DNA of 64,000 bases from Lichenicoccus sp964247695 (GTDB lineage Bacteria > Pseudomonadota > Alphaproteobacteria > Acetobacterales > Acetobacteraceae). The DNA is taken from positions 1 to 64,000 of the forward strand of contig CAXTVI010000006.1 of the NCBI GenBank assembly GCA_964247695.1. The letters run 5' to 3'. A program made the position numbers and the translations under genes. The notes under the pieces were generated by a model. The model searched no databases. It was not told where the DNA came from and worked only from the letters and a program-made list of their open reading frames with translations. Shown one piece after another: positions 1 through 6,861 of the stretch; positions within the stretch are counted from its first letter, which is position 1; the number at the start of each line of letters is the position of its first letter.

Positions 1-368
1 CCGATCTCGGCGGCGGCGAGGTCGGCCAGCGGATGCCGCCAGACCAGCGACAGCACCGAGCAGAACGCGAGCGCCACGTAGCCCACCGAGGCGAGCCAGG
101 CGGCGGGAACATGCACATACATGATGCGGACCGCGTCGCCCTGCTGCCAGTCGGCCGGCGAGAAGAACAGGCCCCAGATCAGGCCGCAGCCGGTGAGCAG
201 GATGGCGGCTGCATTGAGCCAGGGCTGCAGCCGCGCCGCCAGCCGCAGGAACCGGCCGGGATTGGCGAAGCGGTGCAGCAGGCCGCCAGGGCGTCGGCGC
301 GACGCGACCTTCTCGGGGTCCGGCGCCGCGTCGGCATCCGTTGCGGCAATGGTCGTGGTGGCATCCAA
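1..368 (-). CDS. ccmC: Heme exporter permease CcmC, N-terminal part (runs off window start)
   Basis: Partial gene; only about the first 122 residues are in the window. CcmC is the inner-membrane subunit that presents heme to CcmE in cytochrome c maturation (System I). The translation shows a basic N-terminal tail, a first membrane segment (LNAAAILLTGCGLIWGL), then the family-typical run DAVRIMYVHVPAAWLA and a second membrane segment. The tryptophan-rich heme-handling loop lies outside the window. No ATG or GTG exists between the upstream in-frame stop (384-386) and the conserved region, so I chose the TTG at 368, which has an AGGGT-like ribosome site before it. The next ccm genes should lie to the left. 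Identity is confident; the start is less so. Confidence 0.85.
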   Translation of the reverse strand, partial: MDATTTIAATDADAAPDPEKVASRRRPGGLLHRFANPGRFLRLAARLQPWLNAAAILLTGCGLIWGLFFSPADWQQGDAVRIMYVHVPAAWLASVGYVALAFCSVLSLVWRHPLADLAAAEI

Positions 369-536
369 GCGCGTCGACCCTGTTCAAGCTATGGAGACGC
401 CGGTACTCCGGTTCGCTGCAGATCGGTCGGGTTCGAATGCGAAGCGCGCCCGCTGCACTGTCACGCGCAATACCTCCATCCTATGCTCCGCGCCATCCCT
501 GAGTCCGCTTCCGGCCCGGCATCAATGGAGACCCGC

Positions 537-830
537 ATGTTGTTCACAATCCACTGCACCGACAAGCCCGGATGCCAGGAACTCCGGCTGGCTACGCGCA
601 GCGCGCACCTTGCCTACCTGCAGCGGCGCGCGGAGTGCCTGGTGCAGGCCGGTCCGGTGCTGGACCTCGACGGCAAGCCGGCCGGTAGCCTGCTGCTGGT
701 CAACATGGCGGGACGCGCGGAGGCGGAAGCGCTGGCGGCCGGCGACCCCTATGCCGAGGCCGGGTTGTTCGAGAGCACCGTCATTCGCGGCTATCGCAGC
801 GTGTTCCGCGACGGGGCGCTGATCGAGTGA
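537..830 (+). CDS. YciI-like family protein
   Basis: A 97-residue protein of the YciI/YCII fold (dimeric ferredoxin-like alpha-beta). The family pattern is visible: MLFTIHCTDKPG at the start, RSAHLAYL near residue 22, and a closing segment with DPYAEAGLFESTVIRGYR near residues 70-90. Family members are small putative enzymes and the substrate is unknown. The start at 537 is supported by GGAG at 527-530; the open frame continues upstream without a ribosome site. The next gene (EVE domain) follows almost directly, so the two are probably co-transcribed; this pairing is common in alphaproteobacteria. Confidence 0.85.
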   Translation: MLFTIHCTDKPGCQELRLATRSAHLAYLQRRAECLVQAGPVLDLDGKPAGSLLLVNMAGRAEAEALAAGDPYAEAGLFESTVIRGYRSVFRDGALIE

Positions 831-841
831 CGGCGTCGCGC

Positions 842-1255
842 ATGAACACATGGCTGGTGAAGACGGAGCCGGATGCATTCTCCTGGGCGCAGCAGGTGGA
901 GCGCGGCATCGAGCCCTGGACCGGCGTGCGCAGCCACCAGGCGAAGAAAAACCTCACGGCGATGCGGCGGCACGACCGGGTGTTTTTCTACCATTCGAAC
1001 ACCGGTCGCGAAATCGTCGGCGTGGTCGAGGTGGTGCGCGAGGCCTACCCCGACCCGACCCGTGCGGACGGCGACTGGGTGTGCGTCGACATGAAGGCGG
1101 TCTCGGCATTCCCGAACCCGGTGACCCTGGCGCAGATCAAGGCCGAGCCCGCCCTGGCCGACATGGCACTGGTCCGTCAGTCACGACTGTCGGTGGTGCC
1201 GGTCAACGCCGAGCACTGGTCCGCGATCTGCCGCATGGGCGGCTGGAAGCCGTGA
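842..1255 (+). CDS. EVE domain-containing protein
   Basis: A 137-residue single-domain EVE protein (PUA-like superfamily). Visible marks are MNTWLVKTEPDAFSW at the N terminus, GVRSHQAKKNL, the HDRVFFYHSNTGREIVGVVEVVREAYPDPT core, and the closing RQSRLSVVPV. EVE proteins are thought to recognise modified bases in nucleic acid; no ligand can be deduced here. A GTG at 827 overlaps the stop of the preceding gene (GTGA) and is an alternative start adding five residues. I prefer ATG 842 because family members normally begin with a short lead into WLVKxEP. Confidence 0.88.
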   Translation: MNTWLVKTEPDAFSWAQQVERGIEPWTGVRSHQAKKNLTAMRRHDRVFFYHSNTGREIVGVVEVVREAYPDPTRADGDWVCVDMKAVSAFPNPVTLAQIKAEPALADMALVRQSRLSVVPVNAEHWSAICRMGGWKP

Positions 1256-1268
1256 GGCACCGCCAGGG

Positions 1269-1649
1269 TCAGGGCGCGCCGTCGATGCTCTGCTGCAGCA
1301 CGTCGTCCTGCCCGCGCTCCGGCTGCCCGGCGAAGGTGCTGTAGCTGCCGGCGCCGTTGTAGGGGGCCGTGACCGGAGCCGATACCCGCAGCGGCATGCC
1401 CAGGATCGACACCGCGGATGGCGAGCCGGTCCCGGTCGAGATGCTCTGCGAGGCGGTGGCGCCGGGCAAGCCGGTCGTGTTGGGAGTGGCCAGCGAGTTA
1501 CGGTTGGCGGTCATGCCGGCCGCCGTCGAATTGGCCGAACTCGCCCGCAGGGCCTGGGCCTGCGCGGGGAGGCTGCCCAGCATGGCTGGCGCCAAGCTCA
1601 GCGCCGTCCCAAAAATGACCGGAGTCGCAAGGCGGAAGAACGATGTCAT
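1269..1649 (-). CDS. Hypothetical secreted protein
   Basis: A 126-residue protein of unknown function. It starts with a clear signal peptide (MTSFFRLATPVIFGTALSLA, cleavage likely after PAQA), so it is exported. The mature part is rich in Ser, Thr, Ala and Asn with no recognisable domain. An upstream in-frame start at 1703 would place 18 basic residues before the signal peptide and is less likely. It ends 13 bases after the convergent EVE gene and is probably a single transcription unit. Confidence 0.6.
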   Translation of the reverse strand: MTSFFRLATPVIFGTALSLAPAMLGSLPAQAQALRASSANSTAAGMTANRNSLATPNTTGLPGATASQSISTGTGSPSAVSILGMPLRVSAPVTAPYNGAGSYSTFAGQPERGQDDVLQQSIDGAP

Positions 1650-1795
1650 GGCAATGGGCTCCGGCGAGAGGATACGTGCTGGTGCTGCAACGCGGCGTCC
1701 CACCCAGTTGATTTACGCCCGTAATCAATCTCACGCGAGAACAAATCGTTAATTTTTATGTTCGGCTTTGCCAACGTCACCTCTGCCGGTGCAAA

Positions 1796-1815
1796 CTTGG
1801 ACTCACCCGTCCAAG
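1796..1815. promoter_or_regulatory. Perfect inverted repeat upstream of the XRE regulator (possible operator)
   Basis: CTTGGAC (1796-1802), six-base spacer, GTCCAAG (1809-1815). A related short palindrome CTTGGTCAAG follows at 1824-1833, and an AT-rich palindrome with CGTAAA/TTTACG arms lies at 1838-1852, just before the regulator gene at 1880. The region 1704-1879 is much AT-richer than its surroundings, as expected of a promoter. Autoregulation by the XRE protein is inference. Confidence 0.4.
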
Positions 1816-1879
1816 TCGTGTGTCTTGGTCAAGTTTCCGTAAATTTTTTACGAAATGGGTCAAGGTTGGGGCAGGCTAG

Positions 1880-2425
1880 ATGGCTGGTTCGGAAACGATA
1901 CGACTGGCGGTTTTGATGCAGCCTCCCGGTTTTGTGACCAACGATACGGCTCTGCAGGCCGCCGTGTCGCGCCCCGCCGTCCCGCCCCGCTCGACGTCCG
2001 GGACGGTATTGCCGGCGCTGACGCCCGAGCTTTCGGCGGAGCCGGCGCCCGCGGCGCAGACGGGCCTGGCGATCGGCAGCCGGATCCGGATCCTGCGGCG
2101 GGCGCGTGGCCTCACCCAGGACACCCTGGCCATGTCCACCGGTGTTTCGCGCAGCGCCGTGGCCCAGTGGGAGACCGGCCGCGCCGGCCAGATGGGGAGC
2201 AAGCTGCGTCGAATCGCCGAGGCGCTCGGCGTGTCCGTCAGCATGCTCAAGGAGGGCTGGGAAGGCCTTGCCACCGACAGCGTGCTGTCGTCGGAGGAGA
2301 TGTCGCTGCTGCGCCTGTTCCGGGCCTGCAGCGCCGAGGATCGCAGCGTCCTGATGCATGTGGCGCAGAAGCTGTCCTCGGATCCAGGTGTCGAGACGGA
2401 CGCCGAGGCACGCCGTACGGCCTGA
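1880..2425 (+). CDS. XRE-family helix-turn-helix transcriptional regulator
   Basis: A 181-residue DNA-binding protein. Residues 1-65 are low-complexity (Pro/Ala/Ser-rich) and probably disordered. Residues about 67-122 form a Cro/C1-type HTH: IGSRIRILRRARGLTQDTLA, the recognition region STGVSRSAVAQWETG, then LRRIAEALGVSVSML. The C-terminal 55 residues (LSSEEMSLLRLFRACSAEDR) resemble the short helical tails of lambda-repressor-like proteins. No peptidase or sensor domain is present. An internal ATG at 1916 is an alternative start. The upstream region holds palindromes that could be its own operators. Targets are unknown. Confidence 0.85.
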   Translation: MAGSETIRLAVLMQPPGFVTNDTALQAAVSRPAVPPRSTSGTVLPALTPELSAEPAPAAQTGLAIGSRIRILRRARGLTQDTLAMSTGVSRSAVAQWETGRAGQMGSKLRRIAEALGVSVSMLKEGWEGLATDSVLSSEEMSLLRLFRACSAEDRSVLMHVAQKLSSDPGVETDAEARRTA

Positions 2426-2524
2426 CCGCGCCGGCTCCGATCGAAGAAGGCCGGCCTTTCGCATTCCGGGGTGAAGCCGGGCCGTCATCCGCGCGTTGAC
2501 CGCGCGGCATTGATGGAGACGGCG

Positions 2525-3382
2525 ATGAGCGCGACCCAGGGCAGCGAACTGACACCTCTGGCATCCGATCCGCATGCGCTGAGTGCCGCCTCGCTCGGCG
2601 CCCTGGAGCAGGCTCTGCACCAGGTCGAGACTGGCCGCGGCCTGCTGGTCCGCCTCGCCGACCTGATGGGCGGCGCGGTCGGCCAGGCGACCCGACTGGG
2701 CATGCGCGGGATCGGCCTCGCGCCCGGGCTGCAGGCCAAGCTACGCGGCCTCGGCGAGGCGGCCGTCGTGCGCGCCTTCAACATCGCGGTGATCGGCCTG
2801 CGAAACCCCGCTCCGTTGATCTCGACCGGGGACATGGTGCCGCCGGAGCGTGGCTGGCGCGACCACGCCACCCAGGCGGCGGTCGCCGTCTCCGGGGCGG
2901 TCGGCGGGTTTGCCGGGCTGAGCGGGCTGATCCCGGATATCGGCTTCACCACCCTGACCATCATGCGCGAGATCGCCCGCATCGCCCGCGAGGAGGGCGA
3001 GGACCTTTCGAGCGCCGAAGGCCAGCGCGCCTGCCTCGAGGTGTTCGCCCTGCAGGCGCACGAGGGCACCGAGGAGCAGAGCGAGCTCGGCTTCTTCTCT
3101 GCCCGTGCGGTGTTGCGTGGCCGTCCGGTGGTCATGCTGCTGTCGGAGGTCTCGTCGCACTATGGCCTGGCACTGTCGCGCAAGGTGGCCCTGCAGATGA
3201 TGCCGGTGGCCGGCGCGCTGTGCGGCGCGTCGCTGAACGCGGCGTTCCTGGCGCACTACCGCGCCCTGGCACGTGCGCACTTCACCATCCGGCGGCTCGA
3301 GCGCACCTACGGCGCGATGAATGTCCGTGAGGCGGTGGATGGGATCCGGGCCAACCTCGCGCATCGTCCCGCGGCCGCCTGA
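2525..3382 (+). CDS. EcsC family protein
   Basis: A 285-residue protein with an EcsC domain over most of its length. The middle (VAVSGAVGGFAGLSGLIPDIGFTT) is a hydrophobic, glycine-rich segment characteristic of EcsC, followed by the acidic REIARIAREEGEDL helix and a C-terminal amphipathic region. EcsC in Bacillus is linked to an ABC transporter and peptide processing; its biochemical role is unknown and no transporter lies here. Start chosen at 2525 because GGAG at 2515-2518 sits six bases before it; an in-frame ATG exists at 2471. Expressed in the same direction as the XRE gene but 100 bases apart. Confidence 0.8.
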   Translation: MSATQGSELTPLASDPHALSAASLGALEQALHQVETGRGLLVRLADLMGGAVGQATRLGMRGIGLAPGLQAKLRGLGEAAVVRAFNIAVIGLRNPAPLISTGDMVPPERGWRDHATQAAVAVSGAVGGFAGLSGLIPDIGFTTLTIMREIARIAREEGEDLSSAEGQRACLEVFALQAHEGTEEQSELGFFSARAVLRGRPVVMLLSEVSSHYGLALSRKVALQMMPVAGALCGASLNAAFLAHYRALARAHFTIRRLERTYGAMNVREAVDGIRANLAHRPAAA

Positions 3383-3413
3383 GAACGCCTGCTGCCGGCG
3401 ATCCGGCGCGGCT

Positions 3414-3590
3414 TCAGCCGTCGCCCTTCCGGTCGCCCTGGGGCAGCAGCCCCAGGAGTGCCGAGATCACGGCCAGCAGCAGGTAGATCAGCACCATGTC
3501 GAGCGCCACGCCGCCCGCGATATGTGGCATCAGCGCCCAGAGCACCGCCGAGATCGCCGCAAAGATCGTGAAAACCAGCATCATGCGCAT
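3414..3590 (-). CDS. Small two-span membrane protein
   Basis: A 58-residue hydrophobic protein with two predicted membrane helices (MLVFTIFAAISAVLWALM and MVLIYLLLAVISALLGLL) and a short charged tail (QGDRKGDG). It lies divergent from aat. The frame is open further upstream to 3686, but that part would be a basic, non-conserved extension overlapping aat. No family assigned; it could be a YtpI- or DUF-type small membrane protein. Confidence 0.5.
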   Translation of the reverse strand: MRMMLVFTIFAAISAVLWALMPHIAGGVALDMVLIYLLLAVISALLGLLPQGDRKGDG

Positions 3591-3684
3591 CGGTTGAGGG
3601 TCCTGGTGGCTGGTGGCCCGGATGTCTTCACGGCCAGAGCATCGACGATTGCCTCGGCGCCCCGCTCGCCGCCAGTATCTGCCC

Positions 3685-4368
3685 ATGTTCAGACGCCGCG
3701 TCGAGGTGACACCGGACCTGCTGCTGCGCCGCTATCGCGACGGGCTGTTCCCGATGGCCGAGACGCGCGACGCCACCGAACTGTTCTGGCTCGATCCGGA
3801 ACCGCGCGGCATCCTGCCGCTCGACGGGTTCCATCTGTCCCGCCGCCTGCGCCGCACGGCGCTTGCGGGCGGCTTCGAGGTCACCACCGACCGCGCCTTC
3901 GAGGCGGTGATCGACGGCTGCGCCGCGCCGGCGCCGGGTCGTGAGGAGAGCTGGATCAATCCGCAGATCCGCTCGCTGTTCCTGGCGGTGCATCGGATGG
4001 GCGCCGCGCACAGCATAGAGTGCTGGCAGGACGGCAGGCTGTGCGGCGGGCTGTATGGCATCGCCATCGGGGGCGCGTTCTTCGGCGAGAGCATGTTCAG
4101 CCGGCGGCGCGACGCTTCCAAGGTGGCGCTGGTGTTCCTGGTAGCCCGGCTGCGGCTGGGCGGGTTCCGGCTGCTCGACACCCAGTTCATCACCTCCCAC
4201 CTGTCGCAGTTCGGCGCCATCGAGGTGGCGCGCGCGCGCTATCGCGGCATGCTGGCGGAGGCGACGGCGGTGGAGGCGCGCTGGCGGCAGGAGCCGGACG
4301 ACCTCCTGCAGGGGGTGCGCAGGCTGGGCCCGGTACGGGACGAAGACAACCAGGTGGCGAGTGGTTGA
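3685..4368 (+). CDS. aat: Leucyl/phenylalanyl-tRNA--protein transferase
   Basis: A 227-residue Aat enzyme, which transfers Leu or Phe from aminoacyl-tRNA to the N-terminal Arg or Lys of proteins, marking them for ClpS/ClpAP degradation. Family marks: VTPDLLLRRYRDGLFPMAE near the N terminus, FWLDPEPRGILPLD, ESWINPQIRSLFLAVHRMGAAHSIECW, and the active-site region GGLYGIAIGGAFFGESMFSRRRDASKVALVFL followed by LLDTQFITSHLSQFGA. Length matches the family. I chose the ATG at 3685 because the extra 24 residues from 3613 are arginine-rich and not conserved. Confidence 0.95.
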   Translation: MFRRRVEVTPDLLLRRYRDGLFPMAETRDATELFWLDPEPRGILPLDGFHLSRRLRRTALAGGFEVTTDRAFEAVIDGCAAPAPGREESWINPQIRSLFLAVHRMGAAHSIECWQDGRLCGGLYGIAIGGAFFGESMFSRRRDASKVALVFLVARLRLGGFRLLDTQFITSHLSQFGAIEVARARYRGMLAEATAVEARWRQEPDDLLQGVRRLGPVRDEDNQVASG

Positions 4369-4440
4369 CACCCGGCCTCGCCCGGCACCACTTCGGGTGC
4401 AGCTCCAGCCCGGAGTGCTGCACCTGTTCGGGGTCTCCTG

Positions 4441-5178
4441 ATGCGTCTGCACCTGTCCAAACCGGCATTCCTGCTTGCACCGGTCCTGCCACTGCTCGGA
4501 CTGGCCGCGCCCGGTCACGCGCAGCAGGCCCAGGCGGAGCAGGTGGGGCATCCGCTCTACATGCCGAGCCGGGACGTCACCGTGACGTATGACGTCGAGC
4601 CGGACGGTGCTCCGGCGCCGCAGCAGGTTCGCGTGCTGTTCAGCGCTCAGGGCCGGCTGATGCGCATCGATGCGCCGGACGGGCAGGGCAGCACGATCAT
4701 GGACCGCGACCGCCGGCAGATGCTGGTCGTGATCGGTCCGGCCAAGGTCTACATGGATGTGCCCGAGCGCGAGGAGCAGCGCAGCCCGTTCCTGCTCGAT
4801 CCGGCCATGCAATACACCGCAACCGGCACCGCCACCGTCGCCGGTCTGCCCTGCACCACCTGGTCTATCATCACCACGTCGGGCAGCGCGCATGCCTGCG
4901 TCACCGCCGACGGCGTGGTGCTCAGCGAGGACGGCGTCGACAGCCAGGGCGCGCGCGGGCATCTCATCGCGCGCAGCGTCAGCTACGGCCCGATTGCGGC
5001 TGCGGCCTTCCAGCCGCCCGCCGGCTACACCCGGGTTGCCCATCCCGAGGGTCCGGCGGCCTATGAGCGCGGGGGCGCCGGGCCGGGCGATGCGGGACCC
5101 GGCGATACAGGGCCCGGGGCTGCAGGGCCGGGCGGACCATCGATGGGCGGTCCCGGCATCGATCCCGCGCATCCGTGA
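4441..5178 (+). CDS. Secreted protein, DUF4412-like (paralogue A of a tandem pair)
   Basis: A 245-residue exported protein. A signal peptide (residues 1-27, ending GHA) is followed by a beta-rich domain with RDVTVTYDVEP, DRRQMLVVIG, GTATVAGLPCTTWSI and SVSYGPIAAAAF. The C-terminal 35 residues are a Gly/Pro-rich low-complexity tail (repeated GPG and GD). Two cysteines in the core (around LPCTTW and HACVT) could form a disulfide. The next gene is a paralogue: RDVxVTY, PCTxW and VSY blocks recur in the same order. The two overlap by four bases (GTGA), so they are translationally coupled. Function unknown, probably periplasmic. Confidence 0.75.
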   Translation: MRLHLSKPAFLLAPVLPLLGLAAPGHAQQAQAEQVGHPLYMPSRDVTVTYDVEPDGAPAPQQVRVLFSAQGRLMRIDAPDGQGSTIMDRDRRQMLVVIGPAKVYMDVPEREEQRSPFLLDPAMQYTATGTATVAGLPCTTWSIITTSGSAHACVTADGVVLSEDGVDSQGARGHLIARSVSYGPIAAAAFQPPAGYTRVAHPEGPAAYERGGAGPGDAGPGDTGPGAAGPGGPSMGGPGIDPAHP

Positions 5179-5801
5179 GGCCGGCCGGGCGGCTCGGCGT
5201 CCTGCTCGCCGCGGCCGGCTGCCTCCTCGGCACCGCCGCCACGGCTCAGGACATCCCGAACCCCTTCGTGACGCCGCAGCGCGACGTGGACGTGACCTAT
5301 CTCGTCGCCGGTCCGGCTCCGGCTCCCGCCGATGCCGGACCGGCTGCCCTGCAGCCGCCCTCGGTGATGGCGCAGCGCATGCGCTGGTCGGTCTCGCTCT
5401 GGAGCCAGCGCCTCGACCCGCCCGGCAACGCCTACATGATCACCGACTACCGCGCCCGGCGCATCCTGGTGGTCGATCCACGGCACGCAACGGCGACGCT
5501 GCTGCCGCTGCCGGCGACGCGGCCCGGCGGCGGGGTCCAGGCCCCGGGCCTGCGTGCCACCGGACGCTATGGTCGCCTCGGGGACGACAAGGTGGCGGGG
5601 ACACCCTGCACCGAATGGCGCACCATCGACGACAGCGGCGCCGACAGCGTGATCTGCCTCACCCCGGACGGGGTGCTGCTGCGGGCCCGGCATGCGGGAA
5701 AGGTGCTGCTGGTGGCCTCCAGGGTCAGCTACGCGCCGCAGGACCCGTCGCTGTTCGCGGCACCTCCCGGCACTCGGGTCGAGCAGCCGCCCTCGCAATG
5801 A
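5175..5801 (+). CDS. Secreted protein, DUF4412-like (paralogue B of a tandem pair)
   Basis: A 208-residue exported protein starting with GTG inside the last codons of the preceding gene. Signal peptide about residues 1-24 (GVLLAAAGCLLGTAATAQ). Then RDVDVTYLVAG, MITDYRARRILVVDP, GTPCTEWRTIDDSGADSVICLTPDGVLL and SRVSYAPQDPSLF, each matching a block in paralogue A. It lacks the Gly/Pro tail of A. A lipobox-like GCLL occurs, but the residues following it favour ordinary signal-peptide cleavage. Both proteins likely form or stabilise one periplasmic unit, an inference from coupling and shared fold. Confidence 0.72.
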   Translation: MRPAGRLGVLLAAAGCLLGTAATAQDIPNPFVTPQRDVDVTYLVAGPAPAPADAGPAALQPPSVMAQRMRWSVSLWSQRLDPPGNAYMITDYRARRILVVDPRHATATLLPLPATRPGGGVQAPGLRATGRYGRLGDDKVAGTPCTEWRTIDDSGADSVICLTPDGVLLRARHAGKVLLVASRVSYAPQDPSLFAAPPGTRVEQPPSQ

Positions 5802-5976
5802 CGTGACTGGCGGGAGGCCGATGCAGACACTTTGAAATCATTCTGCCTTGCCGCCGCCTGCAAATCGACACGCTTCCTGCGTTCTATGAATGGAAGGCGA
5901 CGATCACCATATCGCCGCCGGGCTGGCTAGGCAGGCGATGCCGAGAGCGGTCCGAGCAGAGAGAGGCATTCATCCC

Positions 5977-6306
5977 ATGCGTAGTTCGATGCGTCTAATT
6001 CTGGCCGCGCCACTGCTGGCCGCCGGCCTTGCCGTGACCACCGCGCCGGCGGCGCAGGCCCAGTGGCGCCACGGCTATGGCTATCATGGCGGCTACGGCT
6101 ACCACGGCGGCTACGGCTATCGCGGCTACGGGTATCGTGGCGGTTTCGTCGGGCCGCTCGTCGGTGGCCTGGCAGCGGGCGCCCTGATCGGAGCCCTGGC
6201 AGCGCCCCGCTACTACGCGCCGCCGCCCGTGGTCTATGCGCCGCCGCCGGTGGTCTATGCGGCGCCCGCCCCGGGCTACTACGCCCAGCCCGGCTACGGC
6301 TACTAG
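5977..6306 (+). CDS. Gly/Tyr/His-rich secreted protein with glycine-zipper-like segment
   Basis: A 109-residue exported protein. Signal peptide residues 1-29 (MRLILAAPLLAAGLAVTTA, cut after AQA). The mature protein begins with tandem repeats of HGGYGY or RGYGY type, then a hydrophobic glycine-rich stretch (GPLVGGLAAGALIGALAA) and Pro/Tyr repeats (YAPPPVVYA twice). Such proteins are common cell-envelope components in Acetobacteraceae, with unknown function. The frame is open upstream to 5890, but that extension has no signal-peptide character. It is followed by a strong hairpin that may terminate it. Confidence 0.65.
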   Translation: MRSSMRLILAAPLLAAGLAVTTAPAAQAQWRHGYGYHGGYGYHGGYGYRGYGYRGGFVGPLVGGLAAGALIGALAAPRYYAPPPVVYAPPPVVYAAPAPGYYAQPGYGY

Positions 6307-6321
6307 GTCCAGGGTCGTCTT

Positions 6322-6354
6322 GCCGGCAGCCTCTGATCAGGCGAGGCTGCCGGC
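6322..6354. terminator. Convergent hairpin between the Gly/Tyr protein and bcp
   Basis: Perfect 12-bp stem: 6322-6333 pairs with 6343-6354, loop 6334-6342. The stop codon of the peroxiredoxin (6337-6339) is inside the loop, and one arm encodes its last residues. There is no clean T-run on either side, so it may act as a transcript-end stabiliser rather than a classic intrinsic terminator. Confidence 0.6.
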
Positions 6355-6861
6355 CGCCTTGACCACCTCGGCGGCATGACCGGGAACCTTCACCTTGTTC
6401 CAGATGCGCGCGATCCGGCCTCCGGCGTCGACCAATAGGGTCGTGCGCTCGATCCCCATGTAGCGCCTGCCGTACATCGATTTCCCGACCCAGACGCCGT
6501 AGGCCTCGAGGGTGGTTCCGGCCTCGTCGGTGGCGAGCGGGAACTCCAGGCTGAATTTCCTGGCGAAGGCTTCGATCGCCGGCACGGGATCCTTCGATAT
6601 CCCCACGATCGCCAGCGTGCCCGCGCTGGCCGCGAGCGCGCCCAGCGCCTCCTGAAACTCGCAGGCTTCCTTGGTGCAACCGCTGGTGTCCGCCTTCGGG
6701 TAGAAATATAGCACGTAGGGCGAGCCGGCGAGGCTGGTCGTGCTGACGCGCCGTCCGAAGCTCGCCGGAAGGTCGAATGCGGGGGCGGCATCCCCGACCG
6801 CAAGAGCGCGCGGGGCCGTGTCGGATTTCGCGGTAGCGGGCGAAGGCGGGATGTGCGCCAT
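6337..6861 (-). CDS. bcp: Bcp/PrxQ-type peroxiredoxin (internal start within the glnE frame)
   Basis: A 174-residue thiol peroxidase that reduces hydrogen and organic peroxides using thioredoxin. The motif YFYPKADTSGCTKEACEFQ carries peroxidatic Cys62 and resolving Cys67, typical of the alpha-type BCP/PrxQ subgroup; the C-terminal half (GVWVGKSMYGRRYMGIERTTLLVD) is also family-typical. Translation can start independently at ATG 6861: AAGGAC (6869-6874, read on the minus strand) lies seven bases upstream, an excellent ribosome binding site. A second in-frame ATG is at 6888. In related genomes bcp is usually a separate gene next to glnE, so separate production is my preferred reading. Confidence 0.85.
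   Translation of the reverse strand: MAHIPPSPATAKSDTAPRALAVGDAAPAFDLPASFGRRVSTTSLAGSPYVLYFYPKADTSGCTKEACEFQEALGALAASAGTLAIVGISKDPVPAIEAFARKFSLEFPLATDEAGTTLEAYGVWVGKSMYGRRYMGIERTTLLVDAGGRIARIWNKVKVPGHAAEVVKAAGSLA

Noticed and set aside
410..470. tRNA-like T-loop (GGTTCGAAT) in the ccmC-YciI gap
   Set aside because: No pairing T-stem, no acceptor stem and no anticodon arm could be built around it.
4365..4390. Promoter for the secreted pair based on TTGACA at 4365-4370
   Set aside because: No -10 box at a suitable distance; the hexamer includes the aat stop codon.
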